Part shown: positions 10,101 through 17,072 of the stretch, piece after piece | How positions within the stretch are numbered: position 1 is the first letter of the stretch | Layout of the letters: each line of letters begins with the position of its first letter | NCBI GenBank assembly: GCA_964481835.1 | Contig: CAYZTT010000001.1 | Location: 1 to 64,000, forward strand | Source: JABIBT01 sp964481835 | GTDB taxonomy: Archaea; Nanobdellota; Nanobdellia; SCGC-AAA011-G17; PNOQ01 | DNA: 64,000 bases | Direction of reading: 5' to 3' | The notes under the pieces: model-generated | Seen by the model: only the letters and a program-made list of their open reading frames with translations | Told to the model about the DNA's origin: nothing | The model's database searches: none | Position numbers and translations under genes: made by a program

Positions 10101-10182
10101 CTTTTTCTTTGTTCTTAGAGTAAATATTATTCTTTTCCCAGAATTCTACTATTTCTTTCTCTATCTTTCTGTGGTCAAACAT
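7126..10182 (-). CDS. ileS: Isoleucyl-tRNA synthetase
   Basis: 1018 residues, class I synthetase. The HIGH motif appears as HIGQ (~48-51) within PPYTSGRIHIGQAWNN, and the KMSKS motif appears in GVKMSKSLGNV. The editing (CP1) domain contains WTTTPWTIAFNLAVMVNP. The zinc-ribbon cysteines CAECETALAKHECH and a C-terminal anticodon-binding domain are present. It charges tRNA-Ile and edits valine. The gene is transcribed alone, with an AT-rich TATA-like stretch (TTATTTAAAC) upstream of the start. Confidence 0.98.
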   Translation of the reverse strand: MFDHRKIEKEIVEFWEKNNIYSKNKEKGKGKKPFYFLQGPPYTSGRIHIGQAWNNSMKDAVLRFKRMRGLDVWDRAGYDMHGIPTSSKVQEKLGLNSKEDIEKFGVGKFIQECMDFSEGHAKQMSQDLFKLGIWMDYGDAYMPISEDWIDSIWFLIKKVEEKKRLYEGEKTMSWCAECETALAKHECHYKTLVDKSIFVKFKIRNEENKHLIIWTTTPWTIAFNLAVMVNPEVDYAEVQVEGETWILARDLVDKVMKELGKDYVILDEFKGSELKGLKYEHPWGNEIQDYTKLKLKHPKIHTIVLSKEYVNLDAGTGLVHCAPGCGPEDYEVGRENNIPPYNNINEKGVFPDGMGDLSGLKAKSDDNKFSSKLEECGALVGSMNVEHEYAHHERCSKPVIFKTTKQWFFKVEDLKERMSEFNKKAHWVPESINNSYSEWLKELRDNSITRQRYWGTPIPLWKCSKCPEYKVIGSKAELIREAGEEPENLHRPWIDKIKLRCKCGGEMNRLPDVLDVWIDAGVGPWACLHYPKRKDYLEKYFPPDFVLEGRDQVRGWFNLLMVSTVLAFDQAPFKNIYSHGMINDIDGVKMSKSLGNVISPEQVINEAGADSFRLYMFQTNAGQDVNFAWDELKNKLKVLTIFWNVHEYLLNYCSSLAINPTKMPEELDLEEKYILSKLNKTIKNVTEMYEFYLIDKVPKELESLIIALSREYIQSTREKISEKPQLVASTIYKVLLETIKMLSTVSPFISEKIYQNLKLPFDLENESVSLEDWPKYDPKLIDEDLEKQLAMAQDITQAGLAAREKAKKGVRWPIKELQIISSNKDVKATLDNFEDLLKSKLNVKAIRHEETFKFESVNVSPNKSQIGKDFKTDAPLIYEKLTQEHLGEFYEKREVQVGEFLLKRNHFFIEEIMPEGLAASEFKNGKVILDLEVTEKLEQEGFAREAIRRIQDLRKAKGLKKKDQINLSIASKYNLEKFKEYIKEKVGASIIEFKDMKYENKDEFKIKGHQFKISFVKL

Positions 10183-10350
10183 CCTTAATTCCTTGAGTTT
10201 TATTTTTGTTTAAATAATTTGCCATTGAAGAACCTCCCTTGCCTAGAGGCAGTACTAGATAATGATAGAAGTAATCTTAGTTATGGTGTTGATCATAATG
10301 GGTTTTTTGAGGGAGGGGGCCTATTTAAATGTTCCTTATTCCTTAAAAAA

Positions 10351-10367
10351 CGAAAGATATTTATAAT
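10351..10367 (+). promoter_or_regulatory. Archaeal promoter (BRE/TATA) of the peptide/radical-SAM unit
   Basis: Purine-rich CGAAAG is followed by ATTTATAAT at 10359-10367. The centre of the TATA box lies ~26 bp before ATG 10389, so transcription should start at or beside the start codon, giving a leaderless mRNA. This is the same geometry as at several other genes here. Confidence 0.7.
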
Positions 10368-10388
10368 GGCTTCATCTCCCTTGTTTGT

Positions 10389-10487
10389 ATGGAAGAGAAT
10401 AATAAAGAAATAAACCTAAAAGAGAAGAATTGGAAGTTAAGCATGAAGGAAGTTATTAAATCTGGTTGCTTAATCAACTCTAACTAA
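10389..10487 (+). CDS. 32-residue peptide, candidate precursor for radical SAM modification
   Basis: The frame runs ATG 10389 to TAA 10485-10487 and encodes 32 residues: a charged, Asn/Lys/Glu-rich N-terminal part (MEENNKEINLKEKNWKLSMK) followed by EVIKSGCLINSN. A TATA box ~26 bp upstream marks this ATG as a leaderless start. The stop lies 15 bases before the first radical SAM ATG, so the genes should be co-transcribed. A leader-like charged region, a short tail with one Cys after a Gly, and adjacent SPASM enzymes are the typical layout of a ribosomally made, radical-SAM-modified peptide. The coding status and modification are inference; the sequence is not one I recognise. Confidence 0.6.
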   Translation: MEENNKEINLKEKNWKLSMKEVIKSGCLINSN

Positions 10488-10502
10488 TTTTTGGGTTTAA
10501 AG

Positions 10503-11537
10503 ATGGAGATTGAACTGGGCGGAGAAGAATTTAAGAAAAAGTTATATGTTAGCCCGTTATATGTTCAACTTGATTTGACCAATAAATGTAATTTGAATTG
10601 TGCGTATTGTTATAATCGAAATGTAAAATATTCTTCCGAATTGAGTGATATGCAACTTTTAGACATTGTTAATCAGATAAAAGAGGAAGTTAAACCTCTA
10701 TTTGTGACTTTTTCTGGAGGAGAACCATTTGTTAGGAAAGAAATTATGTTTAGATTAATTAAAATATTGAAAGAATCGGATATTGAGATTTTTGTTAATA
10801 CCAATGGGACTTTAATTGATGAATCTGTGGCTAAAAAAATTGGTGAATTAGATATAGATAAAATAAATATAAACTTGGATGGTATTGATAAAGAGAAACA
10901 TGATAACCTAAGGGGATTACCTGGATGCTTCGATAGAGCATTAAAGGCCATTGAATTATTAAAAAAGCATGCCCCCACCGCCCTAGTTTCTATTCGTACT
11001 GTTATTACTAAAGAAAACTACGGAGAGATAGAGCACATTGCAAAGTTCGTTAAGGAAGTGGGGTTGAAAGAATATATGTTAATTGATTTCATACCCAAAT
11101 ATGATGATCATCATCTCATGATGAAGAAGGAGGAGTGGTTAGAATTTTATGAGATTTATAAAAAAATAAAGGAGCTTGGATTAAGAATTATTCCAAATCA
11201 TGCCATTTTATTTTTGGAACGTAAAAGAGATGTGGGAATTCCATTTTGCATGGCCGGTAGAATAAAGCTATCTATCGGGGCAAATGGAGATGTCTTTGCT
11301 TGCGATCATTTGAAAGAGAGAAAATTTGTTGCGGGCAATGTATTAACTGAGAAAATTTTAGATATCTGGCAGAATTCAGAAATCATAAATAAATTTAGAG
11401 GTTTAGAACCCAGTGAATGCAAGGGTTGTGATTTTGTAAAGCAATGCGAAGGAGGATGCCATGCAATGGCGTATTATATTCATAAAAATGTTGAAGGAAT
11501 GGATCCATATTGTAAAATGGGATTAGAAAATGGGTAA
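10503..11537 (+). CDS. Radical SAM/SPASM enzyme, candidate peptide maturase 1
   Basis: 344 residues from ATG 10503 (a TTG at 10491 is an alternative). The radical SAM cluster motif CNLNCAYC has Cys at ~29, 33 and 36, followed by SGGEP. The C-terminus carries a full SPASM domain: C249, C267 within GDVFAC, the CX2CX5CX3C cluster at 306/309/315/319, and C337. SPASM domains bind auxiliary [4Fe-4S] clusters and are typical of enzymes modifying peptides or proteins (PqqE, AlbA, MftC, anSME types). Its position directly after the 32-residue peptide points to that peptide as substrate (inference). It overlaps the next gene by 8 bases. Confidence 0.85.
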   Translation: MEIELGGEEFKKKLYVSPLYVQLDLTNKCNLNCAYCYNRNVKYSSELSDMQLLDIVNQIKEEVKPLFVTFSGGEPFVRKEIMFRLIKILKESDIEIFVNTNGTLIDESVAKKIGELDIDKININLDGIDKEKHDNLRGLPGCFDRALKAIELLKKHAPTALVSIRTVITKENYGEIEHIAKFVKEVGLKEYMLIDFIPKYDDHHLMMKKEEWLEFYEIYKKIKELGLRIIPNHAILFLERKRDVGIPFCMAGRIKLSIGANGDVFACDHLKERKFVAGNVLTEKILDIWQNSEIINKFRGLEPSECKGCDFVKQCEGGCHAMAYYIHKNVEGMDPYCKMGLENG

Positions 11538-12519
11538 TGAATCTGGGTTACAAATATTAGAGATAGAGATAACTACACGATGTAATTTAGATTGTAAACA
11601 TTGTTATGTAGACAAATCTACCCCTTCCGACATGAAGGATGATTTATTGAAAAAGGTTATTGATGAAGGGAGTATTTTAGCCCCCCATGACTTGATTTTT
11701 ACTGGGGGTGAACCCCTTTTGTGCAGGGACCTCTTATTAAAATTTGCAAATTATGCTAAGAAGAAGAATTTTGAAAGAGTAGGCCTATTAACCAATGGCC
11801 TTTTGATTAATAGTGAAATTGCTAGGGAGTTAAGGGCATTCGATTTCGTACAATTAAGTCTTGATGATGTAACCCATAACCGAGAAGGATATAGGATAGA
11901 TTACTTGGATAGATTAAAACAGGTTGCCTCTCTTTTGAAAGAGGAAGGAATCCATGTGGTATTTATGTGCACAGTAAATAAACAAAATATAAAAAACATT
12001 GGTGCGATTGTTGATTTTGCCAAGAAACTAGGGGTACAAATAGGTTTTAATAGGACTTGCCCAGTGGGATCCGCCTGTGGATTGAATAAAAATGTTATTT
12101 TGGCGGAAGAAGGGCTGAGAGATGCCTTGGTATCAATCTCAAAATTTGTTGATGGAGCGCGGGTTCGCTGTTCTGACCCCTTGACTATTCTAGTAAATGA
12201 GGCTAAAAAGAAAAATGCCTTAGAGAGTGAGAAATCAATTGTTGGAGGATGCACTGCAGGAATTGCAGGGTGTTACGTTGCAGTAAATTGTGATGTATAC
12301 CCTTGCCCATTACTAAGGAAAGCAGTGGACAATGTTTCTGAAAAATCTTTGGTGGAAGTTTGGGAAACTAATGATATATTTACAAAATTTAGAGATAGAG
12401 ATAACTTAAAGGGAAAATGCGGAAAGTGTGAATTGAGAAGTGGGTGTGGAGGGTGTAGGGCCACGGCACTTTCAATCAAAAAAGATATCTTAGAATCAGA
12501 CCCCTTCTGCTGGATTTAG
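11530..12519 (+). CDS. Radical SAM/SPASM enzyme, candidate peptide maturase 2
   Basis: 329 residues. The motif CNLDCKHC has Cys at ~18, 22 and 25, followed by TGGEP. The SPASM-type C-terminus has Cys at ~241, 248, 254, 259, 297, 300, 306, 309 and 327. It differs from its neighbour: the usual Gly of the GX4C motif is replaced by Cys (NCDVYPC), and the main cluster is CX2CX5CX2C. The ATG lies inside the end of the first enzyme gene, so the two are translationally coupled. The pair may act in sequence on one substrate or form a heterodimer (inference). Haem-pathway AhbC/AhbD pairs are an alternative, but no other haem genes are present. Confidence 0.83.
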   Translation: MGNESGLQILEIEITTRCNLDCKHCYVDKSTPSDMKDDLLKKVIDEGSILAPHDLIFTGGEPLLCRDLLLKFANYAKKKNFERVGLLTNGLLINSEIARELRAFDFVQLSLDDVTHNREGYRIDYLDRLKQVASLLKEEGIHVVFMCTVNKQNIKNIGAIVDFAKKLGVQIGFNRTCPVGSACGLNKNVILAEEGLRDALVSISKFVDGARVRCSDPLTILVNEAKKKNALESEKSIVGGCTAGIAGCYVAVNCDVYPCPLLRKAVDNVSEKSLVEVWETNDIFTKFRDRDNLKGKCGKCELRSGCGGCRATALSIKKDILESDPFCWI

Positions 12520-12553
12520 TTAGTTTTTTAAATTGTTTTAGATTTCTAGTTTT

Positions 12554-12988
12554 ATGTCAATCCATAAGGGAATCTCTGCCCGTAGTGGTTGGAAATTAGG
12601 TATCAGCCTATTTCTGTTGCTTATTGCAGGACAATCTCCGCAGGTAAATCGGCATTGGCAAACATTCATTGATCAGAGATTTGATATTGATAGTGACGGT
12701 ATGCTGGAGCAAATAGCTTTGCAATGGAAAGTAAGTGAATTTAGGGGGATTGATTATCGGCTTGTGGTGAAAGATTTTGGTTATGGTGGAAGTCCGGAAA
12801 GGAGGGTAGAGTTCGATCTTGAGGGCAAACCCGATGTATTTGAAATCTCTGATGGCAATGATGATGGAAACTATGAGTTGTTCTTGGAAACAGTAGATGG
12901 GAAAACTCGAGATAGATATAGGTTTCGGGGAAATGTCCGAGATGGGTTTGAGCTGCCAGTATTGGCAGGCACTAGGTATTCTAGATAA
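12554..12988 (+). CDS. Unrecognised secreted or anchored protein with Ca-loop-like motifs
   Basis: 144 residues, family not recognised. A basic N-terminus is followed by a hydrophobic segment (GISLFLLLIAG, ~17-27) that could be a signal peptide or anchor. Two acidic loops, DIDSDGMLEQ (~44) and DGNDDGNYEL (~98), resemble the DxDxDG calcium loops of FG-GAP/dockerin-type domains. A TTTTTTAAATTG box about 25 bp upstream suggests a leaderless start. Arginine is coded largely by CGN here, unlike the AGA/AGG preference of neighbouring housekeeping genes, so it may be acquired or fast-evolving. Confidence 0.6.
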   Translation: MSIHKGISARSGWKLGISLFLLLIAGQSPQVNRHWQTFIDQRFDIDSDGMLEQIALQWKVSEFRGIDYRLVVKDFGYGGSPERRVEFDLEGKPDVFEISDGNDDGNYELFLETVDGKTRDRYRFRGNVRDGFELPVLAGTRYSR

Positions 12989-13019
12989 TTTTATAAGCAG
13001 TTTATATTTCCCTTTTTTT

Positions 13020-13292
13020 ATGTTTCTATACAGAATAAATCATCCGGATAATAAAGTTAGGGAAGAACCTCTGCCCTTTAGAGGATATGTTATCGATTAT
13101 GGATTTGATGAATCGTATGGGGGCGATGTTGAGAGGGCTACAGAATTATTGCAGAGAGTTATGCAAAGATCTGGACCCACATGGTTTGCTACCAATATTG
13201 ATTTTATGTTGGGCGTTTTCTGGGGAGACCCAGAGGGGCACCTGGGCGGGCCTGCACAGGTAATGGACTTGTATGGATATATTTTGAATTAG
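13020..13292 (+). CDS. Unrecognised protein, N-terminal part before an in-frame TAG
   Basis: From ATG 13020 (TATA-like TTTTATAA and TTTATATT upstream) 90 codons run to TAG at 13290-13292. No family is recognised; the product is soluble, with segments GYVIDYGFDESYGGDVERATELLQ and FWGDPEGHLGGPAQ split by short variable stretches. The same frame continues open past the TAG to 13517 (see next entry), so this may be the first half of an interrupted 165-residue protein, or a functional 90-residue protein. Confidence 0.5.
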   Translation: MFLYRINHPDNKVREEPLPFRGYVIDYGFDESYGGDVERATELLQRVMQRSGPTWFATNIDFMLGVFWGDPEGHLGGPAQVMDLYGYILN

Positions 13293-13517
13293 GAATCTGC
13301 CCCTATTTCAGATGGCCCTGGCAACCCAGACGCAAAACCATATGTTTTGAAGAATGGAGTATGGCAATGTGCTAGGCCCACATTTTGTGAGGATAGTTTT
13401 ATTATGCTGGGTAGAGAAGGGGAGCATCGGAGGCGGTGTGATAATCTTGAAACGGCGATGAGAACGTGGCCAAATTTGGAGGATATTGAGCCTTCAGAGA
13501 CGGTTGAGCTAAGTTAA
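13293..13517 (+). pseudogene. In-frame continuation after the TAG, possible readthrough or decayed gene
   Basis: Directly after TAG 13290-13292 the frame stays open for 74 codons to TAA 13515-13517. The sequence looks protein-like: ESAPISDGPGNPDAKPY, then CARPTFCEDSFIMLGREGE and RRCDNLETAMRTWPNLEDIE, with three Cys. An open stretch of this length is unlikely by chance in AT-rich DNA. Possibilities are a nonsense mutation, a sequencing error, readthrough, or a separate gene lacking a clear start. TAG is used as an ordinary stop by other genes here (for example the radical SAM 2 and rfcS genes), so general recoding is not indicated. Confidence 0.45.
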
Positions 13518-13524
13518 TTTTGAA

Positions 13525-13782
13525 ATGGAATTAAGCGAAAAATTGTATAGTTGGCTTATTGAAGAAGAATCTATTTCTGGAAGATTTGACCTATATCTGC
13601 TCTTTAGAGGAAAAGGGCTTGACCCTCGGGGGGCAATTTTGGGGGCTAGAGTATGTGAAGAAACCTATATGCCTGAATTGAGAGAAAGAGGATATAACTT
13701 AGAAAGTATTCCTGACAAATTTGAACGTTTAGAAAAAAGTTTGGGTGCGTTGAATAGTTTATTTGATTTTGGAGAGAATTAA
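13525..13782 (+). CDS. Unrecognised small soluble protein (85 aa)
   Basis: 85 residues, mostly helical by eye, rich in Glu, Leu and Arg (MELSEKLYSWLIEEESISG, ending LGALNSLFDFGEN). No cysteine cluster beyond one Cys, and no membrane segment. It begins 8 bases after the TAA at 13515, so it may be co-transcribed with the interrupted gene. Its end overlaps the convergent gene by 4 bases. Function unknown. Confidence 0.5.
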   Translation: MELSEKLYSWLIEEESISGRFDLYLLFRGKGLDPRGAILGARVCEETYMPELRERGYNLESIPDKFERLEKSLGALNSLFDFGEN

Positions 13783-14405
13783 AGTGTGCATCTTATGTCA
13801 TCTGAATCAAAGCTTTCATCGCTCCGGGTAAGTTGATCTGTACAGTCCCTCTTTATGTTGCAACCATATCCTATCTCTTCCCAGGTGTTTTCATGGACAT
13901 ATGCATCTGCTGCCTCATTGTATACTCTTTCTGAGCCTGTTTTTTCCTCACATATTCCCTCGTAATTGTTTTCTTCCTGTGTTGTATCTTCTTCAATATC
14001 AGTTGTGTTGGTTTCTGTTGTCGTGTTAATTGTATCATTAATTGTATCTTCTTCAGTATTTGCAGTAGAATGCCCCTCAAGTTCGAATGGGGACAGGCCA
14101 GCCAGGAAAACTACTGAGATTACGATTAAGACAAATAATAGTACAGAAGGGATTACGATTAATTTTGTGGATACCTTTTCTGGCATATGTTTTGGATCTT
14201 TGTGCCTGGTAAGTGTTAACTCTATAATTAATCCAATTATAAATCCAATTATTAACCAGATGGCAGTATTTAGGTAAATATTAGAAACAAATAAAGGAGC
14301 TACCTCAATTGCTGCCTTTTGATTTATTTGGTTGACTAGGTAAGTAATTACTCCAAAAACTACGGCGAAATTCACTGCATTGAAAATGGGTACCTTGAGT
14401 CTCAT
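13779..14405 (-). CDS. Membrane protein with Thr/Asp/Glu linker and Cys-bearing tail
   Basis: 208 residues, family not recognised. Three hydrophobic helices (~8-26, 41-65, 83-103) are followed by a highly acidic, Thr/Asn-rich stretch (~108-148), the sort of linker often seen on cell surfaces. The C-terminal domain has four Cys (within EGICEEK, YGCNIKRDC and IRCTL) that could form disulfides outside the cell. It lies 25 bases downstream of copA on the same strand, so it may be the last gene of the copper operon, though nothing in its sequence binds copper obviously. Confidence 0.55.
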   Translation of the reverse strand: MRLKVPIFNAVNFAVVFGVITYLVNQINQKAAIEVAPLFVSNIYLNTAIWLIIGFIIGLIIELTLTRHKDPKHMPEKVSTKLIVIPSVLLFVLIVISVVFLAGLSPFELEGHSTANTEEDTINDTINTTTETNTTDIEEDTTQEENNYEGICEEKTGSERVYNEAADAYVHENTWEEIGYGCNIKRDCTDQLTRSDESFDSDDIRCTL

Positions 14406-14430
14406 AGTATTCTTTATTTGTTTTTTGTTT

Positions 14431-16578
14431 TTAAAGTTTTTTGTTTCTCAATAGATTGGCATTTGTGACTACAGTGATACTTGAGAGGGCCATTGCTAGC
14501 TCTGCGATCACTGGACTAAGAATCCCGGTCATTGCAAGAGGGATAGCTATGACATTATAGAAGAATGCCCAAAATAGATTTTGTTTAATTTTTGAGAAGG
14601 TTGATTTAGATAAATTGATCGCTTGTACTACGCCTATGAGAGATCCTTTCGCCAAAACTATATCTCCTGATTCTATTGCAATATCTGTCCCTGTACCCAT
14701 AGCAATTCCAACATTTGCTTGTTTTAGTGCAGGAGCATCATTAATTCCATCCCCTACAAAAGCTACAAATCCTTTCTTTTGAAGTTCCTTGATTTTTTTA
14801 GATTTATCTTCTGGCAAAACTTTTGCGATTGCTTCTTTGATCCCTACTTGCTTTGCAATGGCGTTAGCCGTAATTTCATTGTCCCCCGTTAGCATAACTG
14901 TCCTGTATCCTTGCCGGTTTAGTGCCCTGATAGATTTTATCGAGTCATTTTTTAGGGCATCTGCAACCCCAATAACCCCAATAACCTTCTTATTCTCTGA
15001 GACTATCATTGTTGTTTGGCCCTGTTCTTCAAATTCCTTTATTTTTTCGGAGAGTCCTCTTAGATTAACTTTATTTTCCTGCATTAGGGATTCATTGCCT
15101 ATTAAAATCTTTTTAGTGCCTATTGTACCTTGAATTCCTTTCCCCCGAATGTTTTTGAAATTTTTTACTGGCCTATATCTTTTTAGGTTAGCTTTCTTTA
15201 CGATGGCTTTTGCTATTGGATGTTCAGATAATTTTTCAAGGCTCCCTGCGATTTCTAATAATTGTTTTTTGTTTTTTGCGTGGATGTTAATTACTTCTGG
15301 TTGGCCTTTTGTTATTGTTCCAGTTTTATCAAATACAATTGTTTTTATTTCTTTCATGGTTTGGATTGCTTCTCCTTTTCGGATTAGAATTCCTTTTTTG
15401 GCCCCCATCCCGGAACCCACCATTAGAGATATTGGTACTGCTAGCCCTAATGAACATGGGCAAGCAATAACTAATACTGCTATGGCCACCCCAATCGCTC
15501 TGCTCATTTCTGCAGGCAGGATAAATACCCAAAATAAAAATGTTAACACAGAGAGTACTAAAATAACGGGAACGAATATATTTGTTATTTTGTCAGCTAT
15601 TTTTTGAATTGGAACTTGCGTTCCTTGTGCTTCTTCCACCAGCTTAATTATGTGGGACAAGAAAGTATCTTTTCCTATTTTTGTGGCCTTTACATATAAA
15701 ATTCCATCCTGGTTTATTGTTGCGCCAATTACGTGACCCCTTAATTTCTTTTCTACTGGTAGACTTTCTCCAGTTACCATAGATTCATCAACACTACTGG
15801 CCCCCCTTGTTATTATTCCGTCTGTGGGAATTTTTTCTCCAGGCTTTACTATAAAAATATCGCCAAGCTTAACCTCCGAAATTGGGAGTTCTATTTCTTC
15901 TTTTCCTCTTAAAACTCTTGCTTTCTTTGCCCCCAGTTCTAATAGCTTTTTTATTTCTGATGTTGCTTTTCCTCTTGCTCGATCTTCAATATACTTTCCA
16001 GTTATGAAGATTGTCATAATCATCCCAGAAACTCCGGAGAAATCTTGGATAGGCATGAAAAAACTTAATATCCCTGTTGAAAATGCAATCACAGTACCTA
16101 ATGCTATTAGGGAATCCATAGTAAAATATAATTTGTAAAATCCTCGTAGGCCTGCTTTTATTGTTGAAAATCCGAATATGAAGATAATTGGGAATGATAA
16201 AATTAACATTATTGGGGTCATTATATCCATCGAAACAATGGCTGTGCCAATTAATTTCTCAGAATACATAATAAACATTATTGGGATTGTAAGTAACCAA
16301 ACTCCGATTAGTTTGGTTAGCCAAAATTTAGTTTTTTTAGAAGGAGAAGCTGAAGAAGATGATTCTTCAAATTCAACTTCTTTTGGATTGAAACCAGCAT
16401 CTTTTATTGCAGCTTTTAGTTTATCTTTGCTTACCTTCTTATCTACTTCAAGAAAGGCTTTTCCCGCAATAGGATTTACGTTTATGTTATTTGTTCCTTT
16501 TATTTTTGAAAGACTCCTCTTTACGTTACTAGCACAGCTGGCACAATGCATTCCTTCTATGTTTATCTTGGCCTTCAT
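14431..16578 (-). CDS. copA: Copper-translocating P-type ATPase
   Basis: 715 residues, P1B-type ATPase. An N-terminal HMA domain carries GMHCASC (C12/C15). The actuator motif TGES is at ~269-272, the transmembrane metal site CPC at ~373-375, the phosphorylation motif DKTGT at ~417-421 and the hinge GDGINDAP near the C-terminus. CPC with the HMA motif indicates Cu(I), or possibly Ag(I), export. It lies downstream of the DUF2318 protein and the HMA-like membrane protein in one minus-strand run; a TTTATAAAATT box and a GGGAG site just before the start may give it additional expression. Confidence 0.95.
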   Translation of the reverse strand: MKAKINIEGMHCASCASNVKRSLSKIKGTNNINVNPIAGKAFLEVDKKVSKDKLKAAIKDAGFNPKEVEFEESSSSASPSKKTKFWLTKLIGVWLLTIPIMFIMYSEKLIGTAIVSMDIMTPIMLILSFPIIFIFGFSTIKAGLRGFYKLYFTMDSLIALGTVIAFSTGILSFFMPIQDFSGVSGMIMTIFITGKYIEDRARGKATSEIKKLLELGAKKARVLRGKEEIELPISEVKLGDIFIVKPGEKIPTDGIITRGASSVDESMVTGESLPVEKKLRGHVIGATINQDGILYVKATKIGKDTFLSHIIKLVEEAQGTQVPIQKIADKITNIFVPVILVLSVLTFLFWVFILPAEMSRAIGVAIAVLVIACPCSLGLAVPISLMVGSGMGAKKGILIRKGEAIQTMKEIKTIVFDKTGTITKGQPEVINIHAKNKKQLLEIAGSLEKLSEHPIAKAIVKKANLKRYRPVKNFKNIRGKGIQGTIGTKKILIGNESLMQENKVNLRGLSEKIKEFEEQGQTTMIVSENKKVIGVIGVADALKNDSIKSIRALNRQGYRTVMLTGDNEITANAIAKQVGIKEAIAKVLPEDKSKKIKELQKKGFVAFVGDGINDAPALKQANVGIAMGTGTDIAIESGDIVLAKGSLIGVVQAINLSKSTFSKIKQNLFWAFFYNVIAIPLAMTGILSPVIAELAMALSSITVVTNANLLRNKKL

Positions 16579-16615
16579 TTTTTAACTCCCAATTTTATAA
16601 AGAAAAAAAGAATAT

Positions 16616-17071
16616 TTAAAACCTATATTTTCCTGCTTCAATGTCAGAGTGTTTTATAACTAATGTTCCTCCTTGAATTTCGCTGGGTAGGTAGCCTGGC
16701 CAACACCCTCCTCCGGCCCTATTTTCAGTTCCTAAGCCACTTATTGGATATTTATTTCCACAGTTATTGCAGATCATTTGAGCTCCTTCTTGCCTATAGC
16801 CTTTCTTGCTTCCGTAGCAAACATCGCAGGCGTCAAACGCAGTCTTTATGGATCCATCAGATGATTTTACGGCAAAGAATTTTACCTTTTTTCCATCTGC
16901 ATCGTACTCATACCATTTTGCTTCTTCAGTTATCTCTGTTAAAGGAATCTCAGTTATACCTGTTGTTAGAGGTATAGTTTGTGTGGCATTGCCTGTTGTA
17001 GTTCCCTTGCTAATAAAGAAAATTGCTGCAAGGAGTACTAGCATTGTTATTATTATTGTTTTCTTCTTCAT
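16616..17071 (-). CDS. DUF2318 (FtrD-like) membrane-anchored protein
   Basis: 151 residues from ATG 17071, one base after the upstream gene's stop; an upstream in-frame start at 17134 lies inside that gene. An N-terminal signal anchor (IIITMLVLLAAIFFIS) is followed by a Thr-rich stretch and the DUF2318 core: CDVCYGSKKGYRQEGAQMIC with NCGNKYPI and a Gly-rich GGGCWPG. DUF2318/FtrD-like domains occur in iron or other metal-uptake and oxidase-like systems and probably bind metal via the Cys pairs. The copper operon context suggests extracytoplasmic copper handling (inference). Confidence 0.82.
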   Translation of the reverse strand: MKKKTIIITMLVLLAAIFFISKGTTTGNATQTIPLTTGITEIPLTEITEEAKWYEYDADGKKVKFFAVKSSDGSIKTAFDACDVCYGSKKGYRQEGAQMICNNCGNKYPISGLGTENRAGGGCWPGYLPSEIQGGTLVIKHSDIEAGKYRF

Positions 17072-17072
17072 T

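Noticed and set aside
10219..10413. 64-codon open frame upstream of the peptide gene
   Set aside because: It spans the promoter TATA box and the start of the 32-residue peptide in another frame, has no SD or TATA of its own, and its composition does not look protein-like.
13290..13292. Genome-wide recoding of TAG
   Set aside because: Other well-recognised genes in the window end in TAG (for example the radical SAM 2 and rfcS genes), so TAG works as a stop.
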